DNA from: Manduca sexta
Taxonomy: Eukaryota > Arthropoda > Insecta > Lepidoptera > Sphingidae
NCBI RefSeq assembly: GCF_014839805.1
Contig: NC_051124.1
Location: 372,001 to 436,000 of the forward strand
Direction of reading: 5' to 3'
DNA: 64,000 nucleotides
Every line of letters starts with the position of its first letter. Positions within the stretch are counted from its first letter, which is position 1. Shown here piece by piece: positions 10,524 through 21,856 of the stretch. A model generated the notes under the pieces. That model did not search any database. It saw only the letters and a program-made list of their open reading frames with translations, and was not told the DNA's origin. Position numbers and translations under genes: made by a program.

Positions 10524-10672
10524 AATGTTAGACATTAAAATAAAACTATTTTACGGATTTTATTGCGGTTTTTTACATATAATTTTTCCCGACGTTTCCG
10601 CCCCGTGACCAGGAAGGCTGCAAAGTCTTCGAAACGTCGGGAGAACATTATAATTTATAAATCGCGAATGAA
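10524..10672. repeat. Repeat-C copy, palindromic
   Basis: The order is GAATGTTAGACATTAAAATA, CTATTTTACGGATTTTATTG, CCCGACGTTTCCGCCCCGTG, then the inverted half GGCTGCAAAGTCTTCGAAAC and GTCGGGAGAACATTATAA. The same left flank precedes the copies at 23041 and 58530. Confidence 0.7.
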
Positions 10673-10945
10673 TGTGCTAAATAGTTTTAATTCAAATATA
10701 AAAATGTTGTTAAAAAGTACCTTGTATATATGGTAAGTGATTACGACTGCGTTTAGTCAACTAAACATCAAGAGGTAGGTATTTAAGTTATTAGATCGAC
10801 ATAAATTAAGGTGGAATGACGCAGGATGGAGGCCTTTTACAATCCGTCTAAGAACACAAAATGTAACAGCAAAACTATCACTTTATATTTTTGAAATTGA
10901 TAAACTTCATACTACAATGAGTAATATGAATAGCTCTATCCACGC

Positions 10946-11240
10946 TGTATTATATACTGTCCCACTGCTGGGCACGGGCCTCTGCTACTATTGAGAGGGA
11001 ATAAACTTTAATCCACCACGGTGGTCAAGTGTGGATTGGTAGACGTCATACACCCTCAAAATTCTTAAAAAGAACTTCCCAAGTATGCAGATTTCTTCAC
11101 GATTTTTAAAGTTAAAGCACGTGATAACTCATAAAGAATACACACATAATATTTAGAAAAGTAAGAGGTGTGTACCCTTGTGATTTAAACCTGTGGAAAT
11201 TCTCGGCAGTACGTTCCACACTTAACTAGGCTATCGACGC
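10946..11240 (-). mobile_element. SINE-A, near full length
   Basis: Minus orientation. From right to left it shows the tRNA-like head (GCGTCGATAGCCTAGTTAAG), a diverged B box, the body, and the CCCAGCAGTGGGACAGTATA tail. More diverged than the copies at 8148 and 48459. Confidence 0.75.
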
Positions 11241-11506
11241 TTTTCACTACAACGAGTACTGGAAATATATTTTTTATTTCATACTACCCAATTTCTAACC
11301 CATTTGTGGCCGGGAAACGTGCAACCAATCGAGAGCACGTTATGTCATGGCTTCAAACAATAGCTCATTGATGGGCGCGGGCCAGTTGATCCGGCTCGTT
11401 CGAGCTGTCTGCAACGCCTGTTGGACGTCCGCTCTCCAGCTGCGAATAAAATCTAGCTAGGTTTGTATTCATTTAATTTTTTTGTACGTGTACGACAAAG
11501 TTAGCC

Positions 11507-11640
11507 TACTGGACCTGATGGTAAGTAGAGTAGGGTTCAATATAATGTCGACTGACGAGAAATGATTACTCCTTAGCAGTCACACAATTATCCCGGTCTG
11601 TTGAAACTGGGTATACACAGAAGGATCCCGGAATACGACA
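11507..11640 (-). repeat. Repeat-D copy
   Basis: On the minus strand: GATCCTTCTGTGTATACCCA, CAGACCGGGATAATTGTGTG and AATCATTTCTCGTCAGTCGA, the core order of repeat-D. Confidence 0.6.
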
Positions 11641-11730
11641 CTGTCAGTGGTTTGAAATAACTATCAGCGATCGACAGAATGCGCGCGTGCATACATAGTT
11701 AAGACAGGACAACGTCTCGGGTCAGCTAGT
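11638..11730 (+). mobile_element. Helitron 3' end fragment
   Basis: Reverse complement of the 3' half of the Helitron at 1982-2255, ending GGGTCAGCTAGT at 11730. The 5' part is missing. Confidence 0.5.
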
Positions 11731-12825
11731 GAGATATAAGTTTTGTATCGTATTAACGAAGATCTTGTTAACAAATATTAGGATATGACGCAAACATTTA
11801 TATTGGAAGCCTTTCTACATTTAATTCAAAGCTTATTTCTTCACTTAACACTTATTTACCACGAAGTAAATATAAAAATCGTATTTTAAGACATTTTTGA
11901 GAAATCAAACAGAACTTTGATTCCTGCCTTATTTTGTAGCGTAGGTATTTGAAATCTTAAATCCTGGTGCTTAGTTTGCGGCACCTCATAGCGATTTATA
12001 AGAGCGAGCAGATAGTGTGACCTCGATGTATTTTGCCGAGCTATCGTGTGTGAGGCACTTTATCTGAGATTTATGTACGGCCTGATAAGGCGCCTGTAAC
12101 CTGCTTGGGACCTCGGGGACTAAGGCCTCGAAAAAGGCAGAGCTAATTTTTTTAGCATTATTTTGTGATCATAGAATCAAAAATCAACGTCTTTGGGCTT
12201 AGCGGCGAGGTTTGATTCTATGATATAAAAAATGTTGTTCGAGATTGCAATTTATGCTCTATAAAATAAGCTCACTGATGCTTGCATTTCGAGTCTGTTA
12301 GAAAGGGAAACTACAACTCTATGTTTGTATCCAAGTAAAACATACTACTATGCGTATATCATATACATATATCTGTTTATTATTATGTATAAAGCAATGT
12401 GGTTTAATTACTTATTATTTGGCAGCATGGCCCTTGACCATAGCCGATTCATTATGGAACAAATAAAAAAAAAATTGGTAAATTTTTTGTTAAGAGGCAC
12501 GAAATGGTTTTTTAGCATTTTCTACACATGGAAATATTATTTGGCAAAAATGTAGAAACGTGCAACCGAGCCACGTCATGGTAACTACTCACCACTATTC
12601 ACCAATTCCCACGTGCCAGAGATGCTTTGCAGTTGTATAATGAAGAATAGGATTTATTGGGCACCCAATAATCAAGAAAGTTTGCAATTAACAAACAGGG
12701 AACAAGTAGTAATGGGATTCACTTAAACAACACTTGAAATAAAAAACAGACAACTTTCCAGAAAATCAACTTTGAAGTTCTTCAGTAGAAACCCAAGCGA
12801 AACTTTGTGAAAATACTTATTTGGA
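11731..12825. other. Intergenic
   Basis: No gene supported. The hairpin at 12168-12224 is listed separately. The 12325-12555 plus frame is AT-rich and has no other support. Confidence 0.35.
12168..12224. repeat. 14-bp perfect inverted repeat
   Basis: ATCATAGAATCAAA at 12168-12181 is perfectly complementary to TTTGATTCTATGAT at 12211-12224, with a 29-nt GC-richer loop. It could be a remnant of a MITE end pair or a transcribed hairpin; neither is shown. Confidence 0.5.
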
Positions 12826-12950
12826 TGTTTGTCAGAAGTAAACACAAAAACAGCTGAACGGATTTAGATGTTCACAGATAGTCCATGTCCTGGATTATCA
12901 CATAGGCTATTTTTTATCCCGGTATTTCGCTTCCATAGAAAATAATACAT
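12826..12950 (+). mobile_element. Helitron- or LINE-like fragment, uncertain
   Basis: CAGCTGAACGGATTTAGATG followed by GGATTATCACATAGGCTATT and TTTTATCCCGG is the kind of internal segment seen in the Helitron-like pieces at 5443 and 21855. The ends cannot be defined. Confidence 0.3.
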
Positions 12951-13531
12951 TTTTTTTAAAATGGACGGCGCTGGCTCCTTTTTGTATTTTTAAAGCTTAA
13001 AATAGATGGCGTTGACTCGGTGTAGTGTCTTTGGGGCTTTGGACGGCTTTTCACGCAGCCGAAGACTACGCCCGCCATCGACAACTATTAACCAATAATA
13101 TTTTAATTATCATCGTATCGTAATTTTAAACTAAGCGTCGCCGGTTTCGTGGCCTTGTCGTATCAAAGTAACCCTGTTTTTCCCTCCCAAGCGACAAAGT
13201 ATCGAAATTAAAATCTGTTAAGTTTGGAACTCACCAACCACTCTGCCGGTTAGAAGTTTCTTTAACTTATTCATTAATTCACGGGTGGATTACGAGAAAA
13301 TACACCCAAATTTTAACCTTAAATGCTTGCGTCGACGATTTTTTTATAGTAGAAGGTAGTTTAACTAATGGAAAGCATGAACCACAAATTACACATTACG
13401 ATGCTGCTAGAAGAGTTAGGCCTCAGTTGTCGATCTTATGGGACTAACATCTGCATTAATTTCTCCTTGTCAATCTAATTGGTCTATGGTACGCAATAAT
13501 AATTGTATTTGTGGTTATTTTCTGTAAGATA
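12951..13531. other. Intergenic, nothing recognised
   Basis: Mixed composition with a GC-richer patch at 13020-13080. No feature supported. Confidence 0.3.
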
Positions 13532-13711
13532 ATATTATCCTCACATATAAAACAAAATTCCCCGCGCGTCTGTATGTCTAAATACGATCAACGTAAAAAT
13601 TGTAAAACGGATTCCAGTGAAATTTGGTATGGAGTTAGTTATCCTGGGAATGATATAGACTATTTTTCATCTCGGAAAAAAATTATACAAAGCCGCGAGC
13701 AAAAAGTAGTA
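13532..13711 (+). mobile_element. Helitron-like 3' region, decayed
   Basis: CAAAATTCCCCGCGCGTCTG, GTGAAATTTGGTATGGAGTT and GCCGCGAGCAAAAAGTAGTA parallel the 3' part of the adjacent Helitron array, with a mutated terminus (AGTAGT instead of GCTAGT). Confidence 0.5.
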
Positions 13712-13758
13712 CTTATATAATAATACTAGTATTATATTACTATATTTACTTCTACTAA

Positions 13759-14389
13759 TCTATACTTCTATACTATTATATAAAGCTGAAGAGTTTGTTT
13801 GTTTGTTTGTTTGAACGCGCTAATATCAGGAACTACCGGTCCAAACTGAAAAATTCTTTTTGCGTTGGATAGCCCTTTGTTCGTGGAGTGCTCTAAGTTA
13901 TATATCATCACGCTATGACCAATAGGAGCGGAGCAGTAATGGCTAATCTCAGGAACTACCAGTTTGAACTGAAAATTTCGTTGTGTTGGATAGCCCTTTA
14001 TTTGTGGGGTGCTATAGGCTGTATATCATCACGCTATGACCAATAGGAGCGGAGCAGTAATGAAACATGTTGCAAATACGGGGACAATTTATTAGTTTTG
14101 AGAGCTTCTGTTGCGTGCGCTGCGTAAACGGTTAAAGTTATGCAACAATGATGTATGACGGGATTGTTTCACTTAAAAAGTTCTAAATAATATAACAAAG
14201 TCCCCCGCTGCATCTGTCTGTTACGTGTTAAACTCAAAAACTACCCAACGTATTAAGATGAAATTTGGTATGGAGACAGTTTGAGACCCTGGGAAGAACA
14301 TAGGCTCCCGGGAAACTACTATTTTTATAACGGAAAACTTTAGCTTGAAAAACTTTATAACGCGGGCGGAGCCGCGAGCAAAAGCTAGT
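13759..14389 (+). mobile_element. Helitron array, unit 1 (two subrepeats)
   Basis: It starts A|TCTATACTTCTATACTATT. After (TTTG)n come two copies of a roughly 123-bp subrepeat beginning GCTAATMTCAGGAACTACC at 13819 and 13942. A unique 3' part follows, ending in the hairpin GCGGGCGGAGCCGCGAGC and CTAGT. No Rep/helicase coding is present, so it is non-autonomous. Compared with units 2 and 3 it lacks two subrepeats. Confidence 0.8.
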
Positions 14390-15253
14390 ACTATTATATA
14401 AAGCTGAAGAGTTTGTTTGTTTGTTTGTTTGAACGCGCTAATCTCAGGAACTACCAGTCCAAACTGAAAAATTCTTTTTGCGTTGGATAGCCCTTTGTTC
14501 ATGGAGTGCTATAGGCTATATATCATCACGCTATACCCAATAGGAGCGGAGCAGTAATGGCTAATCTCAGGAACTACCGGTCCAAACTGAAAAATTATTT
14601 TTGCGTTGGATAGCCCTATATTCGTAGATTGCTATAGGCTATATATCATCACGCTATACCCAATAGGAGCGGAGCAGTAATGGCTAATCTCTGGAACTAC
14701 CGGTCCAAACTGAAAAATTCTTTTTGCGTTGGATAGCCCTTTGTTCGTGGAGTGCTCTAAGTTATATATCATCACGCTATGACCAATAGGAGCGGAGCAG
14801 TAATGGCTAATCTCAGGAACTACCAGTTTGAACTGAAAATTTCGTTGTGGTGGATATCCCGGTATTTTGGGGGTGCTATAGGCTGTATATCATCACGCTA
14901 TGACCAATAGGAGCGGAGCAGTAATGAAACATGTTGCAAATACGGGGACAATTTATTAGTTTTGAGAGCTTCTGTTGCGAGCGCTGCGTAAACGGTTAAA
15001 GTTATGCAACAATGATGTATGACGGGATTGTTTCACTTAAAAAGTTCTAAATAATATAACAAAGTCCCCCGCTGCATCTGTCTGTTACGTGTTAAACTCA
15101 AAAACTACCTAACGTATTAAGATGAAATTTGGTATGGAGACAGTTTGAGACCCTGGGAAGAACATAGGCTCCCGGGAAACTACTATTTTTATAACGGAAA
15201 ACTTTAGCTTGAAAAACTTTATAACGCGGGCGGAGCCGCGAGCAAAAGCTAGT
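14390..15253 (+). mobile_element. Helitron array, unit 2 (four subrepeats, 864 bp)
   Basis: Head-to-tail with unit 1: CTAGT at 14385-14389 runs straight into ACTATTATATAAAGCTGAAG. Subrepeats start at 14437, 14560, 14683 and 14806. The unique 3' part is nearly identical to that of unit 1 and ends in CTAGT at 15249-15253. Identical minus-strand frames at 14221 and 15109 are a by-product of the duplication, not genes. Confidence 0.8.
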
Positions 15254-16128
15254 ACTATTATATAAAGCTGAAGAGTTTGTTTGTTTGTTTGTTTGAACGC
15301 GCTAATCTCAGGAACTACCAGTCCAAACTGAAAAATTCTTTTTGCGTTGGATAGCCCTTTGTTCATGGAGTGCTATAGGCTATATATCATCACGCTATAC
15401 CCAATAGGAGCGGAGCAGTAATGGCTAATCTCAGGAACTACCGGTCCAAACTGAAAAATTATTTTTGCGTTGGATAGCCCTATATTCGTGGATTGCTATA
15501 GGCTATATATCATCACGCTATACCCAATAGGAGCGGAGCAGTAATGGCTAATCTCTGGAACTACCGGTCCAAACTGAAAAATTCTTTTTGCGTTGGATAG
15601 CCCTTTGTTCGTGGAGTGCTCTAAGTTATATATCATCACGCTATGACCAATAGGAGCGGAGCAGTAATGGCTAATCTCAGGAACTACCAGTTTGAACTGA
15701 AAATTTCGTTGTGTTGGATAGCCCTTTATTTGTGGGGTGCTATAGGCTGTATATCATCACGCTATGACCAATAGGAGCGGAGCAGTAATGAAACATGTTG
15801 CAAATACGGGGACAATTTATTAGTTTTGAGAGCTTCTGTTGCGTGCTCTGCGTAAACGGTTAAAGTTATGCAACAATGATGTATGACGGGATTATCCCTC
15901 TTAAAAAGTTCTAAAAAAATATATTATAAAACAAAGTTCCCCGCTGCATCCGTCTGCCTGAACGTCTTAAACTCAAAAACTACCCAACGTATTAAGATAA
16001 AATTTGGTATGGAGACAGTTTGAAACCCTGGGAAGAACATAGGCTCCCGGGAAACGACTACTTTTATAATGGAAAACTTTAGCCTGAAAAACTTTATAAC
16101 GCGGGCGGAGCCGCGAGCAAAAGCTAGT
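15254..16128 (+). mobile_element. Helitron array, unit 3 (four subrepeats)
   Basis: Offset 864 bp from unit 2, with subrepeats at 15301, 15424, 15547 and 15670. Its 3' part is more diverged than those of units 1 and 2 (for example ACAAAGTTCCCCGCTGCATC and GAACGTCTTAAACTC). It ends in CTAGT at 16124-16128, probably the original terminus of the array. Confidence 0.8.
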
Positions 16129-16353
16129 AAAACATAATATACAAAGTCATTTTAACATTGAGCTACTAAATGAAACCACATCTTTTTGTAAACAATGCTT
16201 TACAATAAGTTATTCGAATCGTAGATATAAAATAAAAATGTATAGGTTGCGAACACAATAAATATAATAAAAAGTAATTTTGATTTGCCCGTCCTGATGC
16301 CATACTTATTACTATAAGAGAATTCATCGTAGAAGCAACATTACATTTTGCTA

Positions 16354-16612
16354 AAGGTTTTGCTGGTGGTAGGATATATTTTATATACGCCTGTATAACG
16401 ATCACCGTACACAACGTGTGTATCTGCCATAGTGGCCTATGTAAGTGTGTCGCGTCCCGGGATCAGCCTGTGTATATCCGGTTCCAAAAGGCCGGCGTAA
16501 TTGTGTCGACTGTCGACGGGTAATCCTCTCTCGTCAGTCGACATTCTATTCGTCTCTAATCCACTAATCATCAGCTGAAGTGGGGTCACTTTACCTTGCT
16601 CTTATAAAAAAA
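16354..16612 (+). repeat. Repeat-D copy, one of the longest
   Basis: It runs GGTAGGATATATTTTATATA, GTGTGTCGCGTCCCGGGATC, TGTATATCCGGTTCCAAAAG, TGTGTCGACTGTCGACGGGT and CTCGTCAGTCGACATTCTAT, and ends in TATAAAAAAAG. A 3' A-rich end would fit a retroposed element, but no target-site duplication was found. Confidence 0.7.
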
Positions 16613-19371
16613 GATTTTCCAGGGAATTGAATTGTGGCCACTCTAGCAAAATAGTGTTTTATAAATGAAAACAGAAAAGTACGAAACTAATGTTGACCCA
16701 ACAAATTAAACGAGCGTACGCTCTACGTGCATAATATATATCTTAATCACATATTGCTTATACATAAAGTATTGTAAAGAGTTTCGTATGTCAGCATAAA
16801 TACCGCAGCCCCGAACTCTAGTCGCAAACTGTGATTGCTGTTTAATAATGCACGTGTTTAAAACAGGGTTGCTATACTTGCAACGAAGGGCTAAGGTTTT
16901 TGGGGATTTTATAAGCAGACATAATATAACTCGTGACATAAATGTCTTTTCTATAATACAAAGAAGACACATTATCGACTAGTTTAGTGGACCTAATAAA
17001 TATATATATGTCAGAGAAATCATTGTTCCCGTTGACAACGTCATGAGTAGTTGGGAGCTTAGTGGGCGTCCTCAGGGTTAAATACGCGTAGAAAATGTGA
17101 TTGATGTGATAATTTAGACGAAACAAGATTTTGTCATTTCACAATAATGTCGAAAGAAAAATAAACAGTTAAGATCGAGCAGCGGTTTCAGGGCACCGAT
17201 CTTACTTTAACCAACGAATACACTCCACGATTCAACCCGATCAGTCGCTATGTTGAATCCTCCTTTATTTATTTTTTTATCTCAATTGTTGTACATTATG
17301 CCAATTTCAAGTTGGGCTTATCCTCCAATGTCCTTTGTGTACCTCTCTATATAAGTAGCGGTAAGTTAATATTCCATATTTAATCATTATTTTTATCATA
17401 ACATATTGGGCATCCACCTGCTAAGTGGAGTGTGGACAGATGATTGATAAAGGTCTCAGGAATATACAGGCTCTTTTGACAGCTCCATCTTGATTTTTTA
17501 AAATTCTTTATTTCAGCAGCTTGGTTTTAATTTCATGACTATGTCGCTTCGCACGTCCACTTTCACCAGTAGTCATTCACTTTTATCTGGAAATCTTTAC
17601 TTCTTCTCTTTCTTTGTCGTACTCTTGGTGGCTGATAATGATATTTTTTGAACGAAATGAAAAGAATCCTCAGAATATTCCGGGAATCTAGTCTCATCAC
17701 ACAGTATCCCCGCAGTACAAGTCAGTTGCGATCCATATTTCATTATGCGCATCGAGCAGCACACGGGGCCGGTGCCTCGCGATTTAGATAATAGCTTTTC
17801 AGTCATGTTCTGGCGACAATCTGCCGTCGAGTCAATATTATCATCGATATGTTTATAAGTTTGACTTTTGGATAACTCCAATTATTTTTTATATCGATGT
17901 ATTTTGTACTAGATTTTTAAACAACTGGGCAGACGCGCAAAATGATTTTTTGATGGTAAACGTCATGAGTGTATCAGCAGTAGTGTGATAACTGATTAAA
18001 AACATTGGCAACACATCACAAAATTTTGAATTACAAAACTCTGAATGGCGTCGAACTACGCCAGTCTTTCTGAGGTATTTGGTAAGTATATAATGATGTT
18101 TGATAGTTATACTGGCCCCAATTTTATCAGGTTAAAAGGTTCTGTTGAAAAAAAAAAAGAGTGAATAACACACATTCTTAACTAGTGTCATCTGATAGTC
18201 TACACTCTACAAGAAATAAAAAATGACATAACTCGCATTTAAAGCTAGCATGATCCTTTGTATATGGGTCACGGCACGTGCCTCATGCATGTTCCCGTGG
18301 TCTCACGTGCCGACTTATCGGATGACAAACGACCGCGCGGTGCACGTCGTGGAGGAACTCCAGGAATCACGACGCGGCACGGTGTGTTCAGTGTTGCCTA
18401 CGTATTGGCATATTGTTTTACTTTTCCACATTAATTTGCATGTCTAGAGAATTATTCGGGACTTGTACACAAATTAAAAAATATTATAAAGGGCAACACC
18501 GATATCGGAACAACACTTGAAAACAAACTTCTTTAAAGAGGTAAATAATTCGTAAATCCTTTCACCAACTTAAAGTTACTTGAAGATGTCTGAGTAACAA
18601 ATGTTTCGAGAAACTGTCTGGCATAATATATTGCGCTAAATTTGGAAAGTGTAACGTCTACTATTATTTTCTTTGACTGTGAATATTACAGCCTTCGTAA
18701 AAAGAAGTAGCAGTCTTCGTTTTATTATACCAATTACCTGCTTCTAAATTTCAAACAAAATTGGGCCATAGGTCGTATTGCCAAGGGCGAACTGACTAAC
18801 TGTGATTTGTTGTTTTTGCGTATTAGAGTGGGCAACACCGAGGCTGCAGATATTACAAACGACATAGTTTCGCGGTACAAGCGGATATTACCGATGTATG
18901 AGCAAGGCGCATTCATGTATTCACAAGGAGATAAATATCTAGCATCTTATTTAAAAGTGGTTAGTTTTATTTTGGTAGGTAGTTTATTCGGTCAAGTTTG
19001 TTTATTACTACCTTTTAATCGCGGCTACGACTTGAAGTATTTCCCGGGATATGGGTCCCGCATATATTACTAATAATGAACATTAAATTCTTTGTCCTCT
19101 CTAGGTTCTTACGCTATTTCCATACCAAACATCGAAATCTGTCTAGTATTTTATTGTTTTCATTATATTTCAATTGAAAACCTTGATTGTCACTTCGTAC
19201 GATAATTAATTTTATTTACATGACCATTGTTCAGACACATCCATCGGGTTATATGACGACGGTACTCGATGTTGGACAAGAAACCTTTTGTCAACACGTA
19301 TACCTTAATCTCTAGAATGAGGAGTATGATGCATATACCTTCAATAAAGAACTCGTACTAATCTTTGGTTG
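16613..19371. other. Intergenic, no supported gene
   Basis: Three frames drew attention: 17597-17881 (-), 18250-18447 (+) and 18807-19073 (+). None has a recognisable domain, a good start context or paired splice sites. The 18270-18400 stretch is GC-rich against the background. Confidence 0.35.
17597..17881 (-). other. Unassigned 94-codon open frame
   Basis: Predicted residues are mixed rather than low-complexity, with four cysteines, and end in a basic run (KSTTKKEKK). The ATG lies in AT-rich DNA and there is no identifiable homology or splice context. It could be a fragment of an old transposon ORF or chance. I do not assign a function. Confidence 0.15.
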
Positions 19372-19702
19372 TTTAAATAGCCTAATCGGGTGTTTAATGG
19401 ACTGCCGAGACGAATGTCTGCAGGTTCAAATCCCTAGAACACACACCTCTCACTTTTCTAAAAAAAATTACGTGCGTATTCTTTGTAAATTATCGCTTGC
19501 TTTAACGGTGATTGTTAATATCGTGAGGAAACTTGTATGTACCTATACTAGAGAAGTTCTCTATATCAATTTTGAGAGTGTGTGAAGACTACCAATCCGC
19601 ATTAGGCCATCATGGTGGACTAAGGTTTAATCCTTCTTAGTAGTAGACGAGGCCCGTGCCCAGCAGTGAGACAGTATATAACACAGGGTTGATATTATTA
19701 TC
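19372..19702 (+). mobile_element. SINE-A, full length but diverged
   Basis: Box A-like TAGCCTAATCGGG, box B GGTTCAAATCC, body CTTTAACGGTGATTGTTAAT and tail AGGGTTGATATTATTATC. Substitutions throughout suggest an older copy. No target-site duplication was recognised. Confidence 0.75.
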
Positions 19703-20215
19703 ATTGTTATATCTTGATTTCAGAAGAAAGGAAAGAAATCTAATACAAATAGATTAAAGCTGATACGATAGATTTAGACATTAGAAACGTTTCTCATTGA
19801 TGGAATTAATACCACGCACTCTCGATTAAAGACGTATCCACTGCGCCACGAAGTCTGCAGTTTTTTGTAAGCTTTTAATTTAAAGTACATCAATCGTTGC
19901 AAACATGAATATGTATACATTTATAATGATGTTGTTCGCGTATTAGAGTTATTAAGTTATTTTAATACGTCCGTATTCTAATTAAAATTTCCATTGCTTT
20001 GTTGGTTTAAATATGGAATGGTTGAGTAAGTCGCAGTAATAAACTTTAAAGAATTATTTTTACATATCTGTATAACTTAAAAAGAGGAAAAAGTCGCTTG
20101 CAATAACGAGATATTGCTGTATTACACCATGTCCATAAGCAGAAGTCGCATCACATAGAATTTGGAATCATAAAGTTATACTGTGTATCTCATCCGTAAG
20201 AAAGTAGTACACTCA
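19703..20215. other. Intergenic, nothing recognised
   Basis: AT-rich with no repeat or gene that I can support. Confidence 0.3.
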
Positions 20216-20360
20216 ATCAATCAATCAGCCTGTCGGTGTCCACTGCTGACCGTAGGCCTCCCCAAGTGCACTCGCTACCCGCCGCCTTTTTCAAGTAGTC
20301 GGTCCTCGTGCAGCAGGGCGTCCTAAACACGCCTATGTAATCTCCACTCCAGTAGTACAC
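20216..20360 (-). mobile_element. LINE (RTE-like) 3' end fragment
   Basis: On the minus strand it reads GACTACTTGAAAAAGGCGGC, then an internally deleted segment, then TGGGGAGGCCTACGGTCAGC and AGTGGACACCGACAGGCTGA. This is the C-terminal codons and tail of the element type at 45683-45888. Confidence 0.55.
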
Positions 20361-20429
20361 TCTATGTTCTGAAATTCCATTGTCATCCATTTCTATCCCA
20401 ATCTTAAAACAAAAGTCACGGTGCATCGC

Positions 20430-20474
20430 TGCTTAGTGAAAGAAAATAAAGTCTTCGAAAGATCGGGAGAAAAT
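20430..20474 (-). repeat. Repeat-C fragment
   Basis: AAAGTCTTCGAAAGATCGGG followed by AGAAAAT, part of the repeat-C core. It is cut off at the (TA)n tract. Confidence 0.4.
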
Positions 20475-20497
20475 CTATATATATATATATATATATA
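20475..20497. repeat. (TA)n microsatellite, left flank of the mariner
   Basis: Pure TA repeats end directly at the left mariner terminus. Confidence 0.8.
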
Positions 20498-21802
20498 CCT
20501 AGTCTTGCCATAAATATTGTAATAAAGAAAAAAGAAAATTGTTAACTGCAAATAACATTTATTACTTTTACAGTGTGTCAGTTTAATACATAAATATAAA
20601 ACAATTAAAAATATAAAAAGCTTATTCGAAGTGGTCTCCATTGGCTGCAATACAGTCCTTTAAACGATGAGGCCAGTTATCAATAGAAGCACGCACTCTT
20701 TCCATGGGAAAATTCTTCACTGCCAATCGTATAGATTGTTTTAGGGACTCCAAATTATCATGGCGTTTAGAGCAAGCTGTACTCTCTAAAACTGACCACA
20801 AATCATAATCCAGCGGATTAAGATCGGGACTAGACGACGGCCAGTCTTCAGCTCTGATGAAGTCCGAAACGTTCGATTCCAACCAAGACTGCGTGGACCG
20901 AGCTTTATGACCCGGCGCCGAGTCTTGCTGGAAGGACCATACTTGGTTATTGAACATGGTGATGTTAAGGGGCTTAACTACCTTCTCAAGAATGGTATCT
21001 TGATACACTTGTGCCGATGTTTTGATACCTTTTTCACAAAAATATGGCTCAGTCACTCCTTCATAGCTAACACCCCACCAAACCATCACTGAAGTCGGAT
21101 AATGTCCACGTTGCACTCTGTCGACTAATTGGGAAGCTTCCTTAGAGCTTTGAGCATAAATACGGTCATTTTGTTTGTTAAAATGTTGCTCAATTGTAAA
21201 AATTTTCTCATCCGTAAACAAAATTTTTCTGTGACCTCCCTTTGCGTACCGCTTCAGTAGTTGTTTCGATTTTACCACCCTATTCTTCTTTAAATTATCA
21301 GTTAAGAAATGGCCAGTGCGTCTCTTATAGGCTGCAAGTCCTAAGTCATCTTTTAAAATACGCGACATGGTTCTAGGTGCTATCTTCATTTCCCGAGATA
21401 AAATCTTTTGCTTTCGGACAGGATTTCTTCGAATTCTTTCCCTTACTGCTTTGACCACCTTTTTCGTACGAACACTACGTGGACGGCCAGATCTTTTCTG
21501 TCACAAACAGAGGAGGTCTCATTGTACCTATTAATAGCCCGGTACACAAACATTTTACTAATACCAAGTGTATGGAGAGTTTTAAAAATTGCATTTGGCT
21601 CCATACCTACTTTGTGTAATGCTATCACAGCGATTCGGTTCTCTTTATCACCCCACACCATTTTAATATCGCAAAATATTTTACAATGTATTGGCGCCAA
21701 AATGAGAAAACACAATGAACAATCGTATAAAAATGACAGATTCGAAATTCAAATGTAATATTTTTTTATAATTAAGTGTAACAGTATTTATGGCCAGACT
21801 AA

Positions 21803-21803
<1 letters not shown>
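20498..21803 (-). mobile_element. maT-type mariner (DD37D), frameshifted
   Basis: Terminal inverted repeats CCTAGTCTTGCCATAAATAT (left) and CTTAGTCTGGCCATAAATAC (right, reverse complement) bound a 1306-bp element. Size, TA target and the DD37D transposase place it in the maT group of the Tc1/mariner superfamily, frequent in Lepidoptera. It lies inside a TA microsatellite, so the exact TA duplication cannot be resolved. Confidence 0.9.
20622..21661 (-). pseudogene. maT mariner transposase with one frameshift
   Basis: It would have catalysed cut-and-paste movement of the element in the nucleus. The start ATG is at 21661-21659 (MVWGDKENR) and the TAA stop at 20624-20622. The span is 1040 bp, one base short of 347 codons. 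The N-terminal frame is a helix-turn-helix DNA-binding region; it loses frame near 21490-21500, where one base is missing. After that the second frame reads SGRPRSVRTKK and continues for about 278 codons. Catalytic residues are intact in that part: D in FTDEK, D in QQDSAPGHKA, and D in NPLDYDLW. There are 37 residues between the last two, the DD37D signature. A WGG-type motif appears as VWWGVSY. The single lesion implies a fairly recent death. Confidence 0.88.

Positions 21804-21850
<47 letters not shown>
21804..21850. repeat. (TA)n microsatellite, right flank of the mariner
   Basis: About 46 bp of near-pure TA begin at the right terminus of the mariner. Confidence 0.85.

Positions 21851-21854
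<4 letters not shown>

Positions 21855-21856
<2 letters not shown>

Noticed and set aside
14221..15366. Two identical minus-strand frames of 93 and 85 codons
   Set aside because: They are the same stretch of the duplicated Helitron unit, antisense, and identical only because of the duplication.
13759..16128. Tandem array considered as a CRISPR-like or satellite array
   Set aside because: Repeats are about 123 bp without spacers and are internal to elements with Helitron ends; the DNA is eukaryotic.
18250..18447. 65-codon plus frame in a GC-rich patch
   Set aside because: No splice sites, domain or repeat match; composition alone is not enough.
18807..19073. 88-codon plus frame with protein-like composition
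   Set aside because: It starts in AT-rich DNA without splice or start context, and no family was recognised.
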